Source: Streptomyces apricus
GTDB lineage: Bacteria; Actinomycetota; Actinomycetes; Streptomycetales; Streptomycetaceae
Direction: 5' to 3'
NCBI RefSeq assembly: GCF_008369065.1
Contig: NZ_VDFC01000023.1
Span: 156,471-200,146, forward strand
Length of the DNA: 43,676 nucleotides
Part shown: positions 9,158-18,903 of the stretch, piece by piece
Position numbering within the stretch: the first letter of the stretch is position 1
How the letters are laid out: every line of letters starts with the position of its first letter
Notes under the pieces: generated by a model
The model's input: the letters and a program-made list of their open reading frames with translations, nothing else
The model's database searches: none
What the model was told of the DNA's origin: nothing
Program-made: the position numbers and the translations under genes

Positions 9158-10897
9158 TCATTCCGGGACCCACAGCCAGGCGTGCTGTCGGAACTCCTTG
9201 ACCTCGACCGCGCGCCGCTCGAACTGCCGCGCGTCCAGCCCCGGGTACCCCTCGCCTATGACGTACGCGTACAACTGCTCGGAGACCAGTACGGCGAGGT
9301 CGGTGTCGGGGTGATCGGCCAGGGCGCCACGCAGTACCGCGCTGTTCAGCAGTCGGCTGACCTCCACGATCGTGGACCCGGCGAAGCCGAGCGCGGCGAG
9401 CCCGACCGGCCCGAAGGCCGTGGCCATGCGCAGCCGCATCCGGTCGCGGAAGCGGGCGTTGTCCGCCACGAGGTGTGCTTGCCAGGAGAGGAGCAGTCTG
9501 GGAAGCGCCCGGTGCAGTTCCACCTCCACCGGAAGGAAGACGTTCATCCCGTCCCCGGTGTCCTGGTGGTCGGTCTCGTCCAGGCGATAGCCCATGTCAT
9601 CGAGAACCTCCCGCACCAAGGCGGCGAGTCGCTCTTGCAAGCTCGCCTTCTCGGGGGAGGTACGACTGCTGTAGCGCTCGATGTCCACGGCGAAGCCCAT
9701 ACGCAGGCTGATGCGATCCGGTGCACCCCGGTGTGCGGTGGACGGGGACTCGGGTCGGCGGGTGCGGTCCGCATCGGGTGGGGCAGGAAGCTCCGGCTGT
9801 GCCCGCTCCGCATCGGTGGGACCTTGCTGGGCCAGTCGCCCGAACTCCCGGGCCACCTCTCGCGTTGCCTCCAAGTACTCGGCGTCGTCACTCAGTTGGC
9901 TGGCCAGCCACTCGGCGAGCCGCCGGTCGCTGCCGAACGGCTCGGCGAGCGCTGTGGTCATGTTGTCCACGGCGATCTCCACGGTTCGCCGCATGGTGCG
10001 CACGTCCCTGAGAGCGGACGCCAGGTCGGCTTCGTCCAGCCGCAGCCGGGCGAGGGCGGCGTAAGCGGTCGAGCCTCGCTCCAGCGCGGTCCGCACCTGC
10101 GCCACGTGGTCGTTCACCCTGTCGATGAGCCGCTTGAGCTGCTCGCCGTCTCCCCGTACCCGGGCCTGGTAGCGGAGTTTCGCCGCATGCATCAGATAGC
10201 GGGCCAGCGGCGGCATGGCCGGGTCGCCCTGGCTCCAGGTCCAAGCACTCAGTTCGGCGTCCTGGTCCCCAGGCGCGATCACTACGACGCGCCGCTCGGC
10301 CTGCCCGTCGTCGGGCGACACCTCCCACACGGCCAACCCGTCCCCGGTCGTCCAGCCCCGCTGCCACCAGTACGGAACGTGGTCGGCACCGGGCAGCACC
10401 GCGCGTACGTCGTGTGCGATCACATCGAGCGACGGGATCGACCGGTCGCCGAACTTCGCCTGGCAGACGCGTACGATGCCGAACAGCGCGTCCGTGCCGC
10501 CCGTTGCCAGCTCGTTCCACCACCGGTCGAACTCGACCCAGCCAGGCGGCGACGCGGAGCCGATGCGCAGGCGACGGGACCGGGTGTCCAACGGAGCGGC
10601 GAACACCATCGACAGGTTCACCACATCGTGCTCGCGGCGCACGACGGCCTGGTAGTCGGCCGCCCGGTCCTGGATCGCGGCCACGGGCCGTCCCGGTGTC
10701 AGCATGTTGGCGCCAGGCGGCAGGCCGGTCGGCAGGCCGGTGCTCGGGACCTCGTCGACCATGCCCAGTCCGTCCCGGCACCGGTTCCAGATGCCGTGGA
10801 TCTGCCGGTAGGCGGCCTCCGCGTACGGGCCGTCTGTCGGTGCGAAGACGTGGACCACGACTTCCTGGTCAGTCAGTGGACGTACCGGCTCCGTCAC
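9158..10897 (-). CDS. CATRA conflict-system protein with nucleotidyl-cyclase-like C-terminal domain
   Basis: This is a protein of 579 residues that I recognise as a CATRA (caspase and TPR repeat-associated) protein. Residues 1-230 form a globular alpha/beta domain beginning EVVVHVFAPTDGP. Residues 235-355 are long helices (from HAAKLRYQARV) and 360-395 a Pro/Glu-rich linker. Residues 396-579 read like a class III nucleotidyl cyclase fold: VDIERYS (Asp 405) and TGDG (Asp 449) sit at the two metal sites, RLRMATAFGPVG and GFAGSTI match the dimerisation region, and VSRLL supplies Arg 515. The canonical transition-state Asn is replaced by Val 511, so catalysis is uncertain. The start is GTG at 10895-10897, preceded by GGGAGG; it overlaps the end of the CATRA-associated gene by 29 bases. 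The family name is recalled, and the cyclase reading is my inference. Confidence 0.75.
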   Translation of the reverse strand: MTEPVRPLTDQEVVVHVFAPTDGPYAEAAYRQIHGIWNRCRDGLGMVDEVPSTGLPTGLPPGANMLTPGRPVAAIQDRAADYQAVVRREHDVVNLSMVFAAPLDTRSRRLRIGSASPPGWVEFDRWWNELATGGTDALFGIVRVCQAKFGDRSIPSLDVIAHDVRAVLPGADHVPYWWQRGWTTGDGLAVWEVSPDDGQAERRVVVIAPGDQDAELSAWTWSQGDPAMPPLARYLMHAAKLRYQARVRGDGEQLKRLIDRVNDHVAQVRTALERGSTAYAALARLRLDEADLASALRDVRTMRRTVEIAVDNMTTALAEPFGSDRRLAEWLASQLSDDAEYLEATREVAREFGRLAQQGPTDAERAQPELPAPPDADRTRRPESPSTAHRGAPDRISLRMGFAVDIERYSSRTSPEKASLQERLAALVREVLDDMGYRLDETDHQDTGDGMNVFLPVEVELHRALPRLLLSWQAHLVADNARFRDRMRLRMATAFGPVGLAALGFAGSTIVEVSRLLNSAVLRGALADHPDTDLAVLVSEQLYAYVIGEGYPGLDARQFERRAVEVKEFRQHAWLWVPE

Positions 10898-11252
10898 CGT
10901 CGCCTCCCGGCCCGTCCGTGGAGGCGTCGGCCCGCTCCTCCTGCCGCTGCCGTTCCGGCTGCTGACCGAGTGTGTGTACCAGATGGTTGGCCCGGTCCCG
11001 GGTCCGCTCCGGTACCGGGATCAGCGATGTGCCGCCGATCCTGGTGACCCGCACCGGCCCGGTCAGTTCCAGCTCGGCGGTCGCCTCGCGCAGCGCGTCG
11101 CCGTCCCCCTGGGCGAGGGCGTCGGCGAGCGAGCCGACGATCGAGTCGACCCGCTCCCAGCGCTGCGGAGCGAGTTCCCACTCGATCAGATCTTTCAGGA
11201 CATCGACGGCGTCGTCGCGCGCCTCGTCGTCGATCGGAACCTCACCGGGCAT
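10869..11252 (-). CDS. CATRA-system-associated small protein
   Basis: This is a 127-residue soluble protein. The first ~90 residues are compact: DAVDVLKDLIEWELAPQRW, then a helix ALAQGDGDALREATAEL, then a strand GPVRVTRI and a helix RDRANHLVHTL. This matches my memory of small proteins encoded next to CATRA genes in actinobacteria and named 'CATRA system-associated'. The last ~35 residues are acidic low complexity (GGDGDGAG). The ATG at 11250-11252 follows a GGAAGGGGGG ribosome binding site. The reading frame overlaps the following CATRA gene by 29 bases, which suggests equimolar synthesis and perhaps a complex. No enzymatic motif is visible; an adaptor role is a guess. Confidence 0.7.
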   Translation of the reverse strand: MPGEVPIDDEARDDAVDVLKDLIEWELAPQRWERVDSIVGSLADALAQGDGDALREATAELELTGPVRVTRIGGTSLIPVPERTRDRANHLVHTLGQQPERQRQEERADASTDGPGGDGDGAGTSTD

Positions 11253-11269
11253 GTATGCCCCCCTTCCGC

Positions 11270-11287
11270 CGAACGCGTCGGCGTTCG
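11270..11287. promoter_or_regulatory. Hairpin between CHAT3 and the CATRA pair
   Basis: A perfect 7-bp inverted repeat (CGAACGC, loop GTCG, GCGTTCG) sits in the 50-bp gap between the CHAT3 stop and the ribosome binding site of the small CATRA-associated gene. It could attenuate readthrough or stabilise a processed mRNA end. It is the only sizeable gap inside the CATRA end of the operon. Confidence 0.35.
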
Positions 11288-11302
11288 CTCACTGTAGCTT
11301 CC

Positions 11303-14300
11303 TCATGACGCTGTGTCCGCTGCGTCGCGACTCTCCCCGCTCCGTGCGGTGATGGCATCTCCGGCGCCCACCACGACGAAGGCGGCCCAGGTCCAAGGGG
11401 AGCCGTACACCTGCGGGTGGCTGCGACGGACCTGGCGCTTGGCCGCGCCCAGCGCGACCGCGGGCGAGTCGCCGTGCCGCAGATGCCGGTGGAAGGCACG
11501 CATCAGACGGCGGGTGGGGGTGTCCGGTACGGGCCACAGGCTGACGACCAGACAGCGCGCACCGGCGTGGAAGAGCGCGCGGCTCATGCCGAGCAGCCCC
11601 TCCCCCGCGTGCATCCGACCGAGCGCGGTCTCGCACCCGGAACAGACCACCACCTCGGCGTCCAGGCCGAGTCCGAACATCTCGTACACCCTCATTACGT
11701 CGTCGTCGGCGACGTCCAGTACGCCGGCTGCGTCGGAATCGGCGCCGGTGGGCGGCTCGGCCGGGCCGCCGTCCGCATCAGGGGCTTTCCGCGCAGTGGG
11801 TCCGCCCAGGAGCAGGCCGGAGAACATCGGCTCGGTGTCGTCCAGCACCCCATGGGTGGCGAAGTGCACCACCGCGGCCCCGGCACTCCACCGGCGAACC
11901 GCCTCGCGATCCACCTCGGTGCCGGTCAGCGCCACCGCCCCGGGGCCGTGGTCCCCGGCGATCAACTCGACTTCGCGCGATCCCGGCAACGGGGAACCGG
12001 CGTCGGCCGGCCCGTCCGCGGCGCGCGAGCCGGTGACGCCGAACCCCGCGAAGGGCCGGGACCAGCCGCCGTCGGGCCGGGCGGGCGAAGAACGAAGTGC
12101 ACCGAGCACAGTGGCGGAGGGAGCGTACGACACCACGTGCCCGTCGGCGAGCAGCCCGTCGCGCAGCGGAAGGATCTCCCACGGCAGGTGCAACAGCGGT
12201 CCTTCGGGGATCACGATGATGCGCTGCCCCGGCGGAATCCACCCCGCGACCGGGTCCAGCAGAGCACGTGCGAGGTCGGCAGCGGCGCGGTGGTCGTCGC
12301 CGCCGGGTGGCGTCCCGGCCCGGCAGCCCGCCAGCGCCCGGTCGACCAGTTCCCGCAGGCGCGCCTCGCCGAGCGGCACCCGTACCACGACATGGCCGTC
12401 GTGCCGGACCGCCCACAGCACGCTGCGCGCCACGCCCACGTGGTGGACCAGCAGGGTCGTCCCCGCGTCCACCGCCTGTCGTGTCTCGGCCAGCGTGCGG
12501 TGGTCCAGTCCGCTCAGCGCGGCGTACTGGGGGAATTCCTCACACATACGCAGCCGGAGCCTTTCCAGCCGCTCCTGCAAGGCGTGCCTGCGACCGAGCA
12601 ACGTCTGCGGACCGGGGCGCGGGGCCGCGCCGCGCTCGTCCAGGACCGGCCGTCGCCGCCCCTCGTCCCGCGGGCCGACGTGCGAGCCGGTCTCCGCCTC
12701 GGCCTCGCGCAACCCGCGGTGCACCGCCAGGAGGGAGCGCTGGAGGTCCTCCTCCTCGGCGAGCAGGGCGCGCAGACCCTGCTCCGCGCCCCGGTCGGCC
12801 TCCGCACGCAGGACCGCCCCGCGGGCCACGAGGTCGGCCAGGCCGCGGACCCTGGTGCGTTCGGCGACGGAGAACGCCTGCACCACGTCCTCGGGGGAGC
12901 CGCGCTGCATGAGGGCGTGGACGAGATTGCGGAAGAGCTGGTGGTCCCGGGCGAAGCGGTCGTCCCGGGCCTGTGGCGGTCCGGCCCGCAGCCGCAGGCG
13001 TTCGGCGATGTCGACGGCCTCGGTGAAAAGCCGTACGGCGGTGTCCAGGTCGCCGTCCTCCTCGTGGAGCACGGCGAGGTTGACCAGGTCGACCACGGTC
13101 GGCTCGCCGTCGGGAAGGACACGGCGGTCCGTCTCCAGCGCGGTCCGGAAGTGAGCCGCGGCCTCCGCTCGCCGGTTGCGGCGGTGAGCGACCGTCCCGA
13201 GGTTGGTGTGTGTCACGGCGGTGTGCTGCGAGTCGGGCACCGTGGCCTGGAAAATGAGCAGCGCCTCGGTCCAGTGGCCCTCCGCCGTGGTGAGGTCGTC
13301 GTCGTGAGAGGCCAGGAATGCGAGGTTGTTGAGGTCCCGGGCGGTTTCCAGGGATCTCGGGGCGGCGGCGCGGTCGATGGCGAGGGCCCGCTCGAACGCG
13401 TGACGGGCCTGGTCGGCCTGCCCCAGGTCGACATGGACGGTGCCCAGATTGACCAGGTGGGTGGCTGTGCGTGGCGAGAGCGGCGCCCGGCGCAGGCTGA
13501 CGGCGACGGCGGCCTCGGCGTACTCCAGAGCCGAGGCCGCATCGCCGCGCTCCTTGTGCACGAAGGAAATGTTGTTGAGGTCCGTGGCGGTCTCCATGGA
13601 CTCCTCGCTCTGCGCCCGGTCGATGGTCAGGGCAGCGAGGTAGTGGCGCAACGCGCCTTCCAGGTCTCCGGACAGCCGTTGGACGTACCCGACGTTGAGG
13701 AGGTCGCGGGCGGTCTCCGGGGAGTCGGGGTCGGCGGCACGATGAATGGCGAGGGCGCGTTCGTAGTTCTCGCGCGCCCTGTCCAGGTCCCCGCGCTCCA
13801 CCAGGACACCGGCGATCAGGCTGAGGTCGGTGGCGGCGGCGCCGGGGTCGGTTCGTTCGTCGATCTCCAGGGCCCGCCGGAAGAGGCGCAGTGCCTCGTC
13901 GTACTCCCCCGACGCGAACAGCACGGTGCCGATGTTGCTTGTGTAGGAGGCGACGGACTCGGAGGGCGCGTCGGAGACGGTCGCCTGTCCCAGGGCCTCG
14001 CGGTAGCGCCGTAACGCCTCGGTGAGGTCACCCTCGGCCTGGGCGACGGATCCCAGGTGGTTGAGGTGCCGTGCCACGCGCGGTCCCAAAGGAGTGACGG
14101 AGCACGTCAGGTCCAGGGCGCGGGTGAAATGCTCCTGGGCCTGCGGCAGTTCGGACTGACGCAGGTGCAACAGGCCGAGCATGTCGTGGACATAGGAATG
14201 AAACTCCACGAGGTCGGTGTGGGGTCCCAGGCCGTCGACGACGGCCCGTTCGGCGTACGGGAGCGCGCGTCGGTAGGCCTCGACGGCCTCGCGCTCCCGG

Positions 14301-14416
14301 TGGTCGGCCAGCAGATCCCGTCCTCGACGGGCGTGGTGAACAGCCGTCGACAGATGTACGCCTCCGTCCTCCGCCGCCTCGCCCGCGGGCTCGCCGACCG
14401 ACTCCGTACGGTCCAC
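11303..14416 (-). CDS. TPR-CHAT protease with ten canonical TPRs (CHAT3)
   Basis: This is a protein of 1037 residues and the most canonical TPR-CHAT of the four. About ten 40-residue tetratricopeptide repeats span residues 60-490, with recurring turns such as NHLGSVAQAEGDLTEALRRY, SNIGTVLFASGEYDEALRLF and VNLGTVHVDLGQADQARHAF. A coiled-coil-like helical stretch (510-620, including the LLAEEEDLQRSLLAVHRGL segment) precedes the CHAT domain (~630-1025). His 855 in HFATHG and Cys 928 in VCSGCETA form the dyad, followed by ALFHAGARCLVVSLWPVPD. TPRs probably sense or scaffold a partner, and the CHAT domain cleaves a protein. The start is GTG at 14414-14416 after GGAGGGGGAG. It is 57 bp downstream of CHAT4 and 50 bp upstream of the CATRA pair, so cotranscription is likely. 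Confidence 0.9.
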   Translation of the reverse strand: MDRTESVGEPAGEAAEDGGVHLSTAVHHARRGRDLLADHREREAVEAYRRALPYAERAVVDGLGPHTDLVEFHSYVHDMLGLLHLRQSELPQAQEHFTRALDLTCSVTPLGPRVARHLNHLGSVAQAEGDLTEALRRYREALGQATVSDAPSESVASYTSNIGTVLFASGEYDEALRLFRRALEIDERTDPGAAATDLSLIAGVLVERGDLDRARENYERALAIHRAADPDSPETARDLLNVGYVQRLSGDLEGALRHYLAALTIDRAQSEESMETATDLNNISFVHKERGDAASALEYAEAAVAVSLRRAPLSPRTATHLVNLGTVHVDLGQADQARHAFERALAIDRAAAPRSLETARDLNNLAFLASHDDDLTTAEGHWTEALLIFQATVPDSQHTAVTHTNLGTVAHRRNRRAEAAAHFRTALETDRRVLPDGEPTVVDLVNLAVLHEEDGDLDTAVRLFTEAVDIAERLRLRAGPPQARDDRFARDHQLFRNLVHALMQRGSPEDVVQAFSVAERTRVRGLADLVARGAVLRAEADRGAEQGLRALLAEEEDLQRSLLAVHRGLREAEAETGSHVGPRDEGRRRPVLDERGAAPRPGPQTLLGRRHALQERLERLRLRMCEEFPQYAALSGLDHRTLAETRQAVDAGTTLLVHHVGVARSVLWAVRHDGHVVVRVPLGEARLRELVDRALAGCRAGTPPGGDDHRAAADLARALLDPVAGWIPPGQRIIVIPEGPLLHLPWEILPLRDGLLADGHVVSYAPSATVLGALRSSPARPDGGWSRPFAGFGVTGSRAADGPADAGSPLPGSREVELIAGDHGPGAVALTGTEVDREAVRRWSAGAAVVHFATHGVLDDTEPMFSGLLLGGPTARKAPDADGGPAEPPTGADSDAAGVLDVADDDVMRVYEMFGLGLDAEVVVCSGCETALGRMHAGEGLLGMSRALFHAGARCLVVSLWPVPDTPTRRLMRAFHRHLRHGDSPAVALGAAKRQVRRSHPQVYGSPWTWAAFVVVGAGDAITARSGESRDAADTAS

Positions 14417-14473
14417 CGCTCCCCCTCCTCCCGTCGCAACCCCTGCATCTGTCCCGCCCCTCGTCCCGTCCGG

Positions 14474-17400
14474 TCAGCCATCGCCCACGAGGACGAAGGG
14501 CGCCCAGTGGGACGGGCGTTCGGCGTAGCGGGCGTGGGTGCGGCGGCGCAGGCCAACCCGTGCGGCGAAGGCGTCGAGCTCCTGCGAGGTCGCGTCGCGC
14601 ATCCAGGCCTGCGCCCGGGCCAGGGCGACCGAGGGCGGTGTCGGGGGTTCGCCCCGCTCGGGATCACCGTGCAGGTGGTAGTCGTAGATCCTGGCGACCA
14701 GCAGCGCGGTCGAACGGTCGTTGACCTCCCACAGGCTGCCGATGACGGCGGTGGCCCCGGCCTGCACCAGTCCCGCCGGCAGGCCCACCGACTCGTCCGG
14801 CAGGCGGGCCATGTCCGTCACCGCCGTCTGGCAGGCGGACGCGACGACCAGGCGCACTCCACGCAAGGCCTGTCCGTCGAGGAGGTCCCGCAGGGTGAGG
14901 TGTTCGCCGTCGGCCAGGGCCAGATGGGAGGCCAGCGGCTCCTCGGGGTCGTAGTAGCCGTGCCCGGCGAAGTGCAGGTGGGTGGCCGTCGACAGGGCCC
15001 GCAGCAATGCGTCCTTGGTGGCGGCCCGGCCGGTGAGGCAGTCGCCGGGAGTCGCGAACAGCTGGCGCACGGCGGCCAGTTCGGGTCCTGCCCAGGGCAG
15101 CGGCGGGTCGCAGGGGTGGGGTTCCGCGACGCCGAGCAGCCGCAGCGATTCTGTGGGGCCCGGTTCGGTGGTCCCGGCCCGGGCGGCGGCGAGCACCCTC
15201 GCGGACGGCACGTGGGAAACGGCGACGTCGTCGAACAGGTGTCGCGGCCGGCCGTCCACCAGGTAGCGGGAGGCATGGACGGGCAGGACACCGAGGATTC
15301 CCGTGGGCACCAGTACGGTCCGGGTGACGTCCAGCGCGCGCAGGCGTGCCGCCAGCGGTCCGACGAGCCGTGCTCCGAGCAGGTCGAGGAGCACCGTCAG
15401 GTCCTCGTCCTCCTCCAGGGACGGGTGCAGGGCCAGGCAGGTCAGGACTTCCGGCTCGCTCAGTGGGCACGGCACCGCTTCCACGACCGTCTCCGACCGC
15501 CCCGGCGGACGGCGGACGACCAGGCAGACACTGCCGTGCCGCGTGGTCGCGAGGTAGATCAACGGCAGTCCGGACGCCGTGGCCTCGTCCACTGCCGGTT
15601 CCGGAGTCGCCCGCATGAAGTCGCCGTAGGAAGGCAGCCCCCTGATCGCCTCAACTGCGGCGTTCAGTTGGGCCTGCGCGTCGGTCATCGCCGCGCGCAG
15701 CCGGCGCTGGTCCTCGGGCGACGCGGCCGTGGTACGTGGTTCCCGCTGCCGCGCCTCGACGGTACGGATGCGCCGGACGGCGTCCTGGTACGCGGTCACG
15801 GCGGCCTCGTGGTCGACGGACAGGGCGGCCAGCTCCGCACGGTCGCGCTGGAGCCGGTCGCCGAGTGCCCGAGCCCGGTGCTGCTCCAGAACGGCGGCTG
15901 CGCGCTCCGGGCGGCCGGCCCGGGCCAGGGCATGGGCGGCCTCCCGGGGCAGGTCGGCGGTCTCCGTGAGTTCGGCTTCCTTCCCGCCGGGCAGAATCGC
16001 CACCTGGTACAGCCGCTCGGCCGCGGCCAGGGCCTGTTCGTAGGCGTCGGCGGCGGAGACCCAGTTGCCGCGTTCCGCCTCCGCGTCGCCGAGGAGGCCC
16101 CAGGCGCGGCGGGCGTGACCGCTCGCGCCGGCCGCGGTGACGACCGGGACGACCTTTCGCAGGATGCCGGCCGCGTCACGGAAGCGTTCAGGGCCGCCCG
16201 GTGCGTCCTGCCATGTCATCCAGGCCCTGGCCAGTTCGGTGGCGGACTCGGCCCACTCCAGGGGAACGACGTCCGGGGTACGCACGTCGAGGCTGTGTTC
16301 CAGCAGGGCGATGGCCCGCCCCGGGTCGGGCCGGTCACCGCGGCGCAGGGTGGCGGCCAGGTTGTAACGGGCGCGCGCCGCCTCCAGCGGGTTCCCGTGC
16401 GTCTCGTACGCGCGCAGGGCCGACTCGTGGAGGGCGATGGCGGTACGGAAGTCCTCGGGGGACGGCTCGGCGCGCTGGACCAGGGTGCCGGCCAGGTTGT
16501 CGGCGATGGCGGCGTGCATCAGCGGGTCCTCGTCGGCGGGGGCCAGGTCGAGCGCCCGCCGGTACCACGTCACCGCCTCGTCCAGGGACGTCCTTCCCTC
16601 TTCGTCCCTCACGGCCGCGTTGGCCAGGGCGTCGGCGACGGCGGTGGCGGCGTTCGCCATGTCATGGCGCTGCCCGAGTTGCTCGGACAGGTCGAAGGCG
16701 GCCCGCGCGTGGCGCAACGCGGTGCTGTGGTTGCCGTCGTGATCCCCCCGCACCCGCATGCGGTAGCAGCGGCTGAGGTTGGTCAGGGCCGCGACCCGTT
16801 GGCGCGGGCCCAGTTCACGCATGTTCAGGGCCTGTTCCAGCTGGCGGCGCCCCAGTTCGAGGGAGTCGGGGTCGGCTGCCAGGGCCGGATCGGACAGGAC
16901 GAGGCCCACGTTGTTCTGTACGGCGGCCCAGCGGTCCGGATGGTCGCTTCTGGTGAACACCGTCAGGGCGGCGGTGTGGCGGGCCAGCGCTCGGCGCAGG
17001 TTGCGTACCCGGTCGTGCGGGTATTCCCAGTAGGCGTTGGCCAGGTTGACCATGGTCGCCGCCCACTCCACAGGGGCTGTGCGGCGCCGGTAGTGGGTGA
17101 GAGCCGCGCGGAATGCACCCTGCGCACGGTCGATGTTGTCGCCCTTGTCGCCCAGGCGGCGGGCCCGCCAGACCGACCCCAGGAACGTCTGTGTCGCCGC
17201 CCATTTGTCGCGCGCCTCGGGCCGGTCGAGCAACCGCAGCGCGTCCTCGGCGAGCCGGATGGCCCGTTCGTGGTCGGGCTCGCCGGTGTCGGCCGCGTAC
17301 AACCGGGCCAACTCGGCCAGGTGGAGTCCGTGTACGGCGGGGAAGCGATCGGCAGGCACCACATCGAGGAGCCGCTGCAGAAGGGGCTCGCGTCGCTCCG

Positions 17401-18901
17401 GCCGATCCGTTGTCAGCAGCCGCAGCAGCAGATCGGGAAGCTCGGCAGGCAGCCGGTCGGCGGTGTCCCCGGCGACCCGACTGGTCTCCGCCCAGTCGAT
17501 ACGGCGCCAGTCGGCAAGCGCTCCGTCCGGTCGGCGCGCGAGATGGTCCAGCGCGGCGTCCATCACCCCGGCCCTCTCGTCCGCCTTCGCCAGATGGTCC
17601 CGGACGGCATCCATGGCCTCAGAACTCCCAGTCCCCTCACTCTCGTTGACAAGGTCCCTCTCCTCGACCAGGTCACGCAGCGCGGACGCCATGGCCTGTA
17701 CGTCTTCGGAACCACCTTCCGACAGCAGGCCGTGCCGCGCGGCTTCCGAGTTCTCCGCGTCCCCGGTGTCACCCGGTCCGACCTCGCTCTCGTGCCCGAC
17801 CGTGTTCTCGTGTCCGACTGCGGCACGGTCGCCGATCAGTACGTCGACGGTGTCGCGTTGGCGGATCAGCATCTGGAGCGCGAGCCCTCCCAGCAGCGCG
17901 GGATACCGGGAGACCGCCGCTGTGCGATCTTCCTCTGTCCGTGCGGCCAGCAGCGCCGACAAGGCCTCCTCCGCCTCCACGACCGCGTGCAACTGCTCGA
18001 TCTCCCGCACCGTCGCGTCGCCGGACGCCCGCGCCCTGTCCAGGGCCCGTTCGGCGGCAGCCCGCGCGCCCGACGTTTTCCCCTCACGCCGGTGGAGCAG
18101 GGCGGCGGTGTGCAGTGCTTCCACCGCCTCGTGCACGGCCCCCACCGCGTCGAAGAGCCGCACGGCGTCGTCGAGCGAGCGCAACGCGTCCTCGTTCGCA
18201 TGGCGTTCGGCCTCGGCCGCCGCGATCAGCCGCAGCGCCCGGGCTTCCTGTACGTGGTCCCCGATGTCATGGAACAACGTCCGGGCCCGGCGAGCGTAGC
18301 TCTCGGCCTCGACGGGTGCCCCGAGTTGGTGCAACAGGGGCGCCAGATCCCCCAGTGTGCGAGCCTCCCCGGCGATGTGCCCCGCGCTCCGGTAGGCGAG
18401 CACGGCCTGTTGCAACAACTCGGTGGCCTCCGGCAGATCACCATGGTGATGGCGCAGCTGCCCCAGGTGGGCCAGCGCCGCCGCACGGGCTCGCCGGTCA
18501 CCCGACTCGGTGGCCAGTTCCTCGGCTCGGCGGAACGCCTCCTTCGCCTCGGTATCACGTTCCATCCGCTGCAGCGCGGCGCCGAGGCTCTGCGACAGGT
18601 CCACCCGGTCTGCCATGGAATCCAGGCGGACGGCGGCATCGAGGCCCAGACGGCTCGTGTCGGCCGTGCCCTTCCAGTCGTGGACCGCCACCAGGAACGG
18701 GATCAACTGCCGGATGACGTCCAGGACGCCTTCATCGTTCCCGTCATCGGCCAACGCCGCGAGAACTGTGGACAGTTCAGGCCAAGCCGCGCGAAACCAT
18801 GTCAGCGACTCCTGCCGCTCACCGTCGGGGCCGGCCGGTCGGGTCAGTGCGGCGAACATCCGCGGCAGCGTGTCCAATTCGGGAGATCGGCCCTTGCCCA
18901 C
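14474..18901 (-). CDS. Very large TPR-CHAT protease (CHAT4)
   Basis: This is a protein of about 1475 residues. A first helical repeat block (30-350) ends in an acidic, low-complexity linker at about 355-400 (GHENTVGHESEVGPGDTGDA). A second TPR-like block runs from 450 to about 1030. A helical connector leads into the C-terminal CHAT domain (~1150-1475), with His 1314 in HFAGHG and Cys 1357 in ASACQTA, then AGATAVIGSLWEVND. The start is the GTG at 18899-18901, preceded by GGGG and only 2 bases after the stop of the PycTM-like gene, which indicates translational coupling. Earlier in-frame codons would run into that gene. Presumed role: caspase-like protease of the conflict locus. The unstructured linker between the repeat blocks would be a natural cleavage or hinge site, but that is inference. 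Confidence 0.88.
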   Translation of the reverse strand: MGKGRSPELDTLPRMFAALTRPAGPDGERQESLTWFRAAWPELSTVLAALADDGNDEGVLDVIRQLIPFLVAVHDWKGTADTSRLGLDAAVRLDSMADRVDLSQSLGAALQRMERDTEAKEAFRRAEELATESGDRRARAAALAHLGQLRHHHGDLPEATELLQQAVLAYRSAGHIAGEARTLGDLAPLLHQLGAPVEAESYARRARTLFHDIGDHVQEARALRLIAAAEAERHANEDALRSLDDAVRLFDAVGAVHEAVEALHTAALLHRREGKTSGARAAAERALDRARASGDATVREIEQLHAVVEAEEALSALLAARTEEDRTAAVSRYPALLGGLALQMLIRQRDTVDVLIGDRAAVGHENTVGHESEVGPGDTGDAENSEAARHGLLSEGGSEDVQAMASALRDLVEERDLVNESEGTGSSEAMDAVRDHLAKADERAGVMDAALDHLARRPDGALADWRRIDWAETSRVAGDTADRLPAELPDLLLRLLTTDRPERREPLLQRLLDVVPADRFPAVHGLHLAELARLYAADTGEPDHERAIRLAEDALRLLDRPEARDKWAATQTFLGSVWRARRLGDKGDNIDRAQGAFRAALTHYRRRTAPVEWAATMVNLANAYWEYPHDRVRNLRRALARHTAALTVFTRSDHPDRWAAVQNNVGLVLSDPALAADPDSLELGRRQLEQALNMRELGPRQRVAALTNLSRCYRMRVRGDHDGNHSTALRHARAAFDLSEQLGQRHDMANAATAVADALANAAVRDEEGRTSLDEAVTWYRRALDLAPADEDPLMHAAIADNLAGTLVQRAEPSPEDFRTAIALHESALRAYETHGNPLEAARARYNLAATLRRGDRPDPGRAIALLEHSLDVRTPDVVPLEWAESATELARAWMTWQDAPGGPERFRDAAGILRKVVPVVTAAGASGHARRAWGLLGDAEAERGNWVSAADAYEQALAAAERLYQVAILPGGKEAELTETADLPREAAHALARAGRPERAAAVLEQHRARALGDRLQRDRAELAALSVDHEAAVTAYQDAVRRIRTVEARQREPRTTAASPEDQRRLRAAMTDAQAQLNAAVEAIRGLPSYGDFMRATPEPAVDEATASGLPLIYLATTRHGSVCLVVRRPPGRSETVVEAVPCPLSEPEVLTCLALHPSLEEDEDLTVLLDLLGARLVGPLAARLRALDVTRTVLVPTGILGVLPVHASRYLVDGRPRHLFDDVAVSHVPSARVLAAARAGTTEPGPTESLRLLGVAEPHPCDPPLPWAGPELAAVRQLFATPGDCLTGRAATKDALLRALSTATHLHFAGHGYYDPEEPLASHLALADGEHLTLRDLLDGQALRGVRLVVASACQTAVTDMARLPDESVGLPAGLVQAGATAVIGSLWEVNDRSTALLVARIYDYHLHGDPERGEPPTPPSVALARAQAWMRDATSQELDAFAARVGLRRRTHARYAERPSHWAPFVLVGDG

Positions 18902-18903
18902 CG

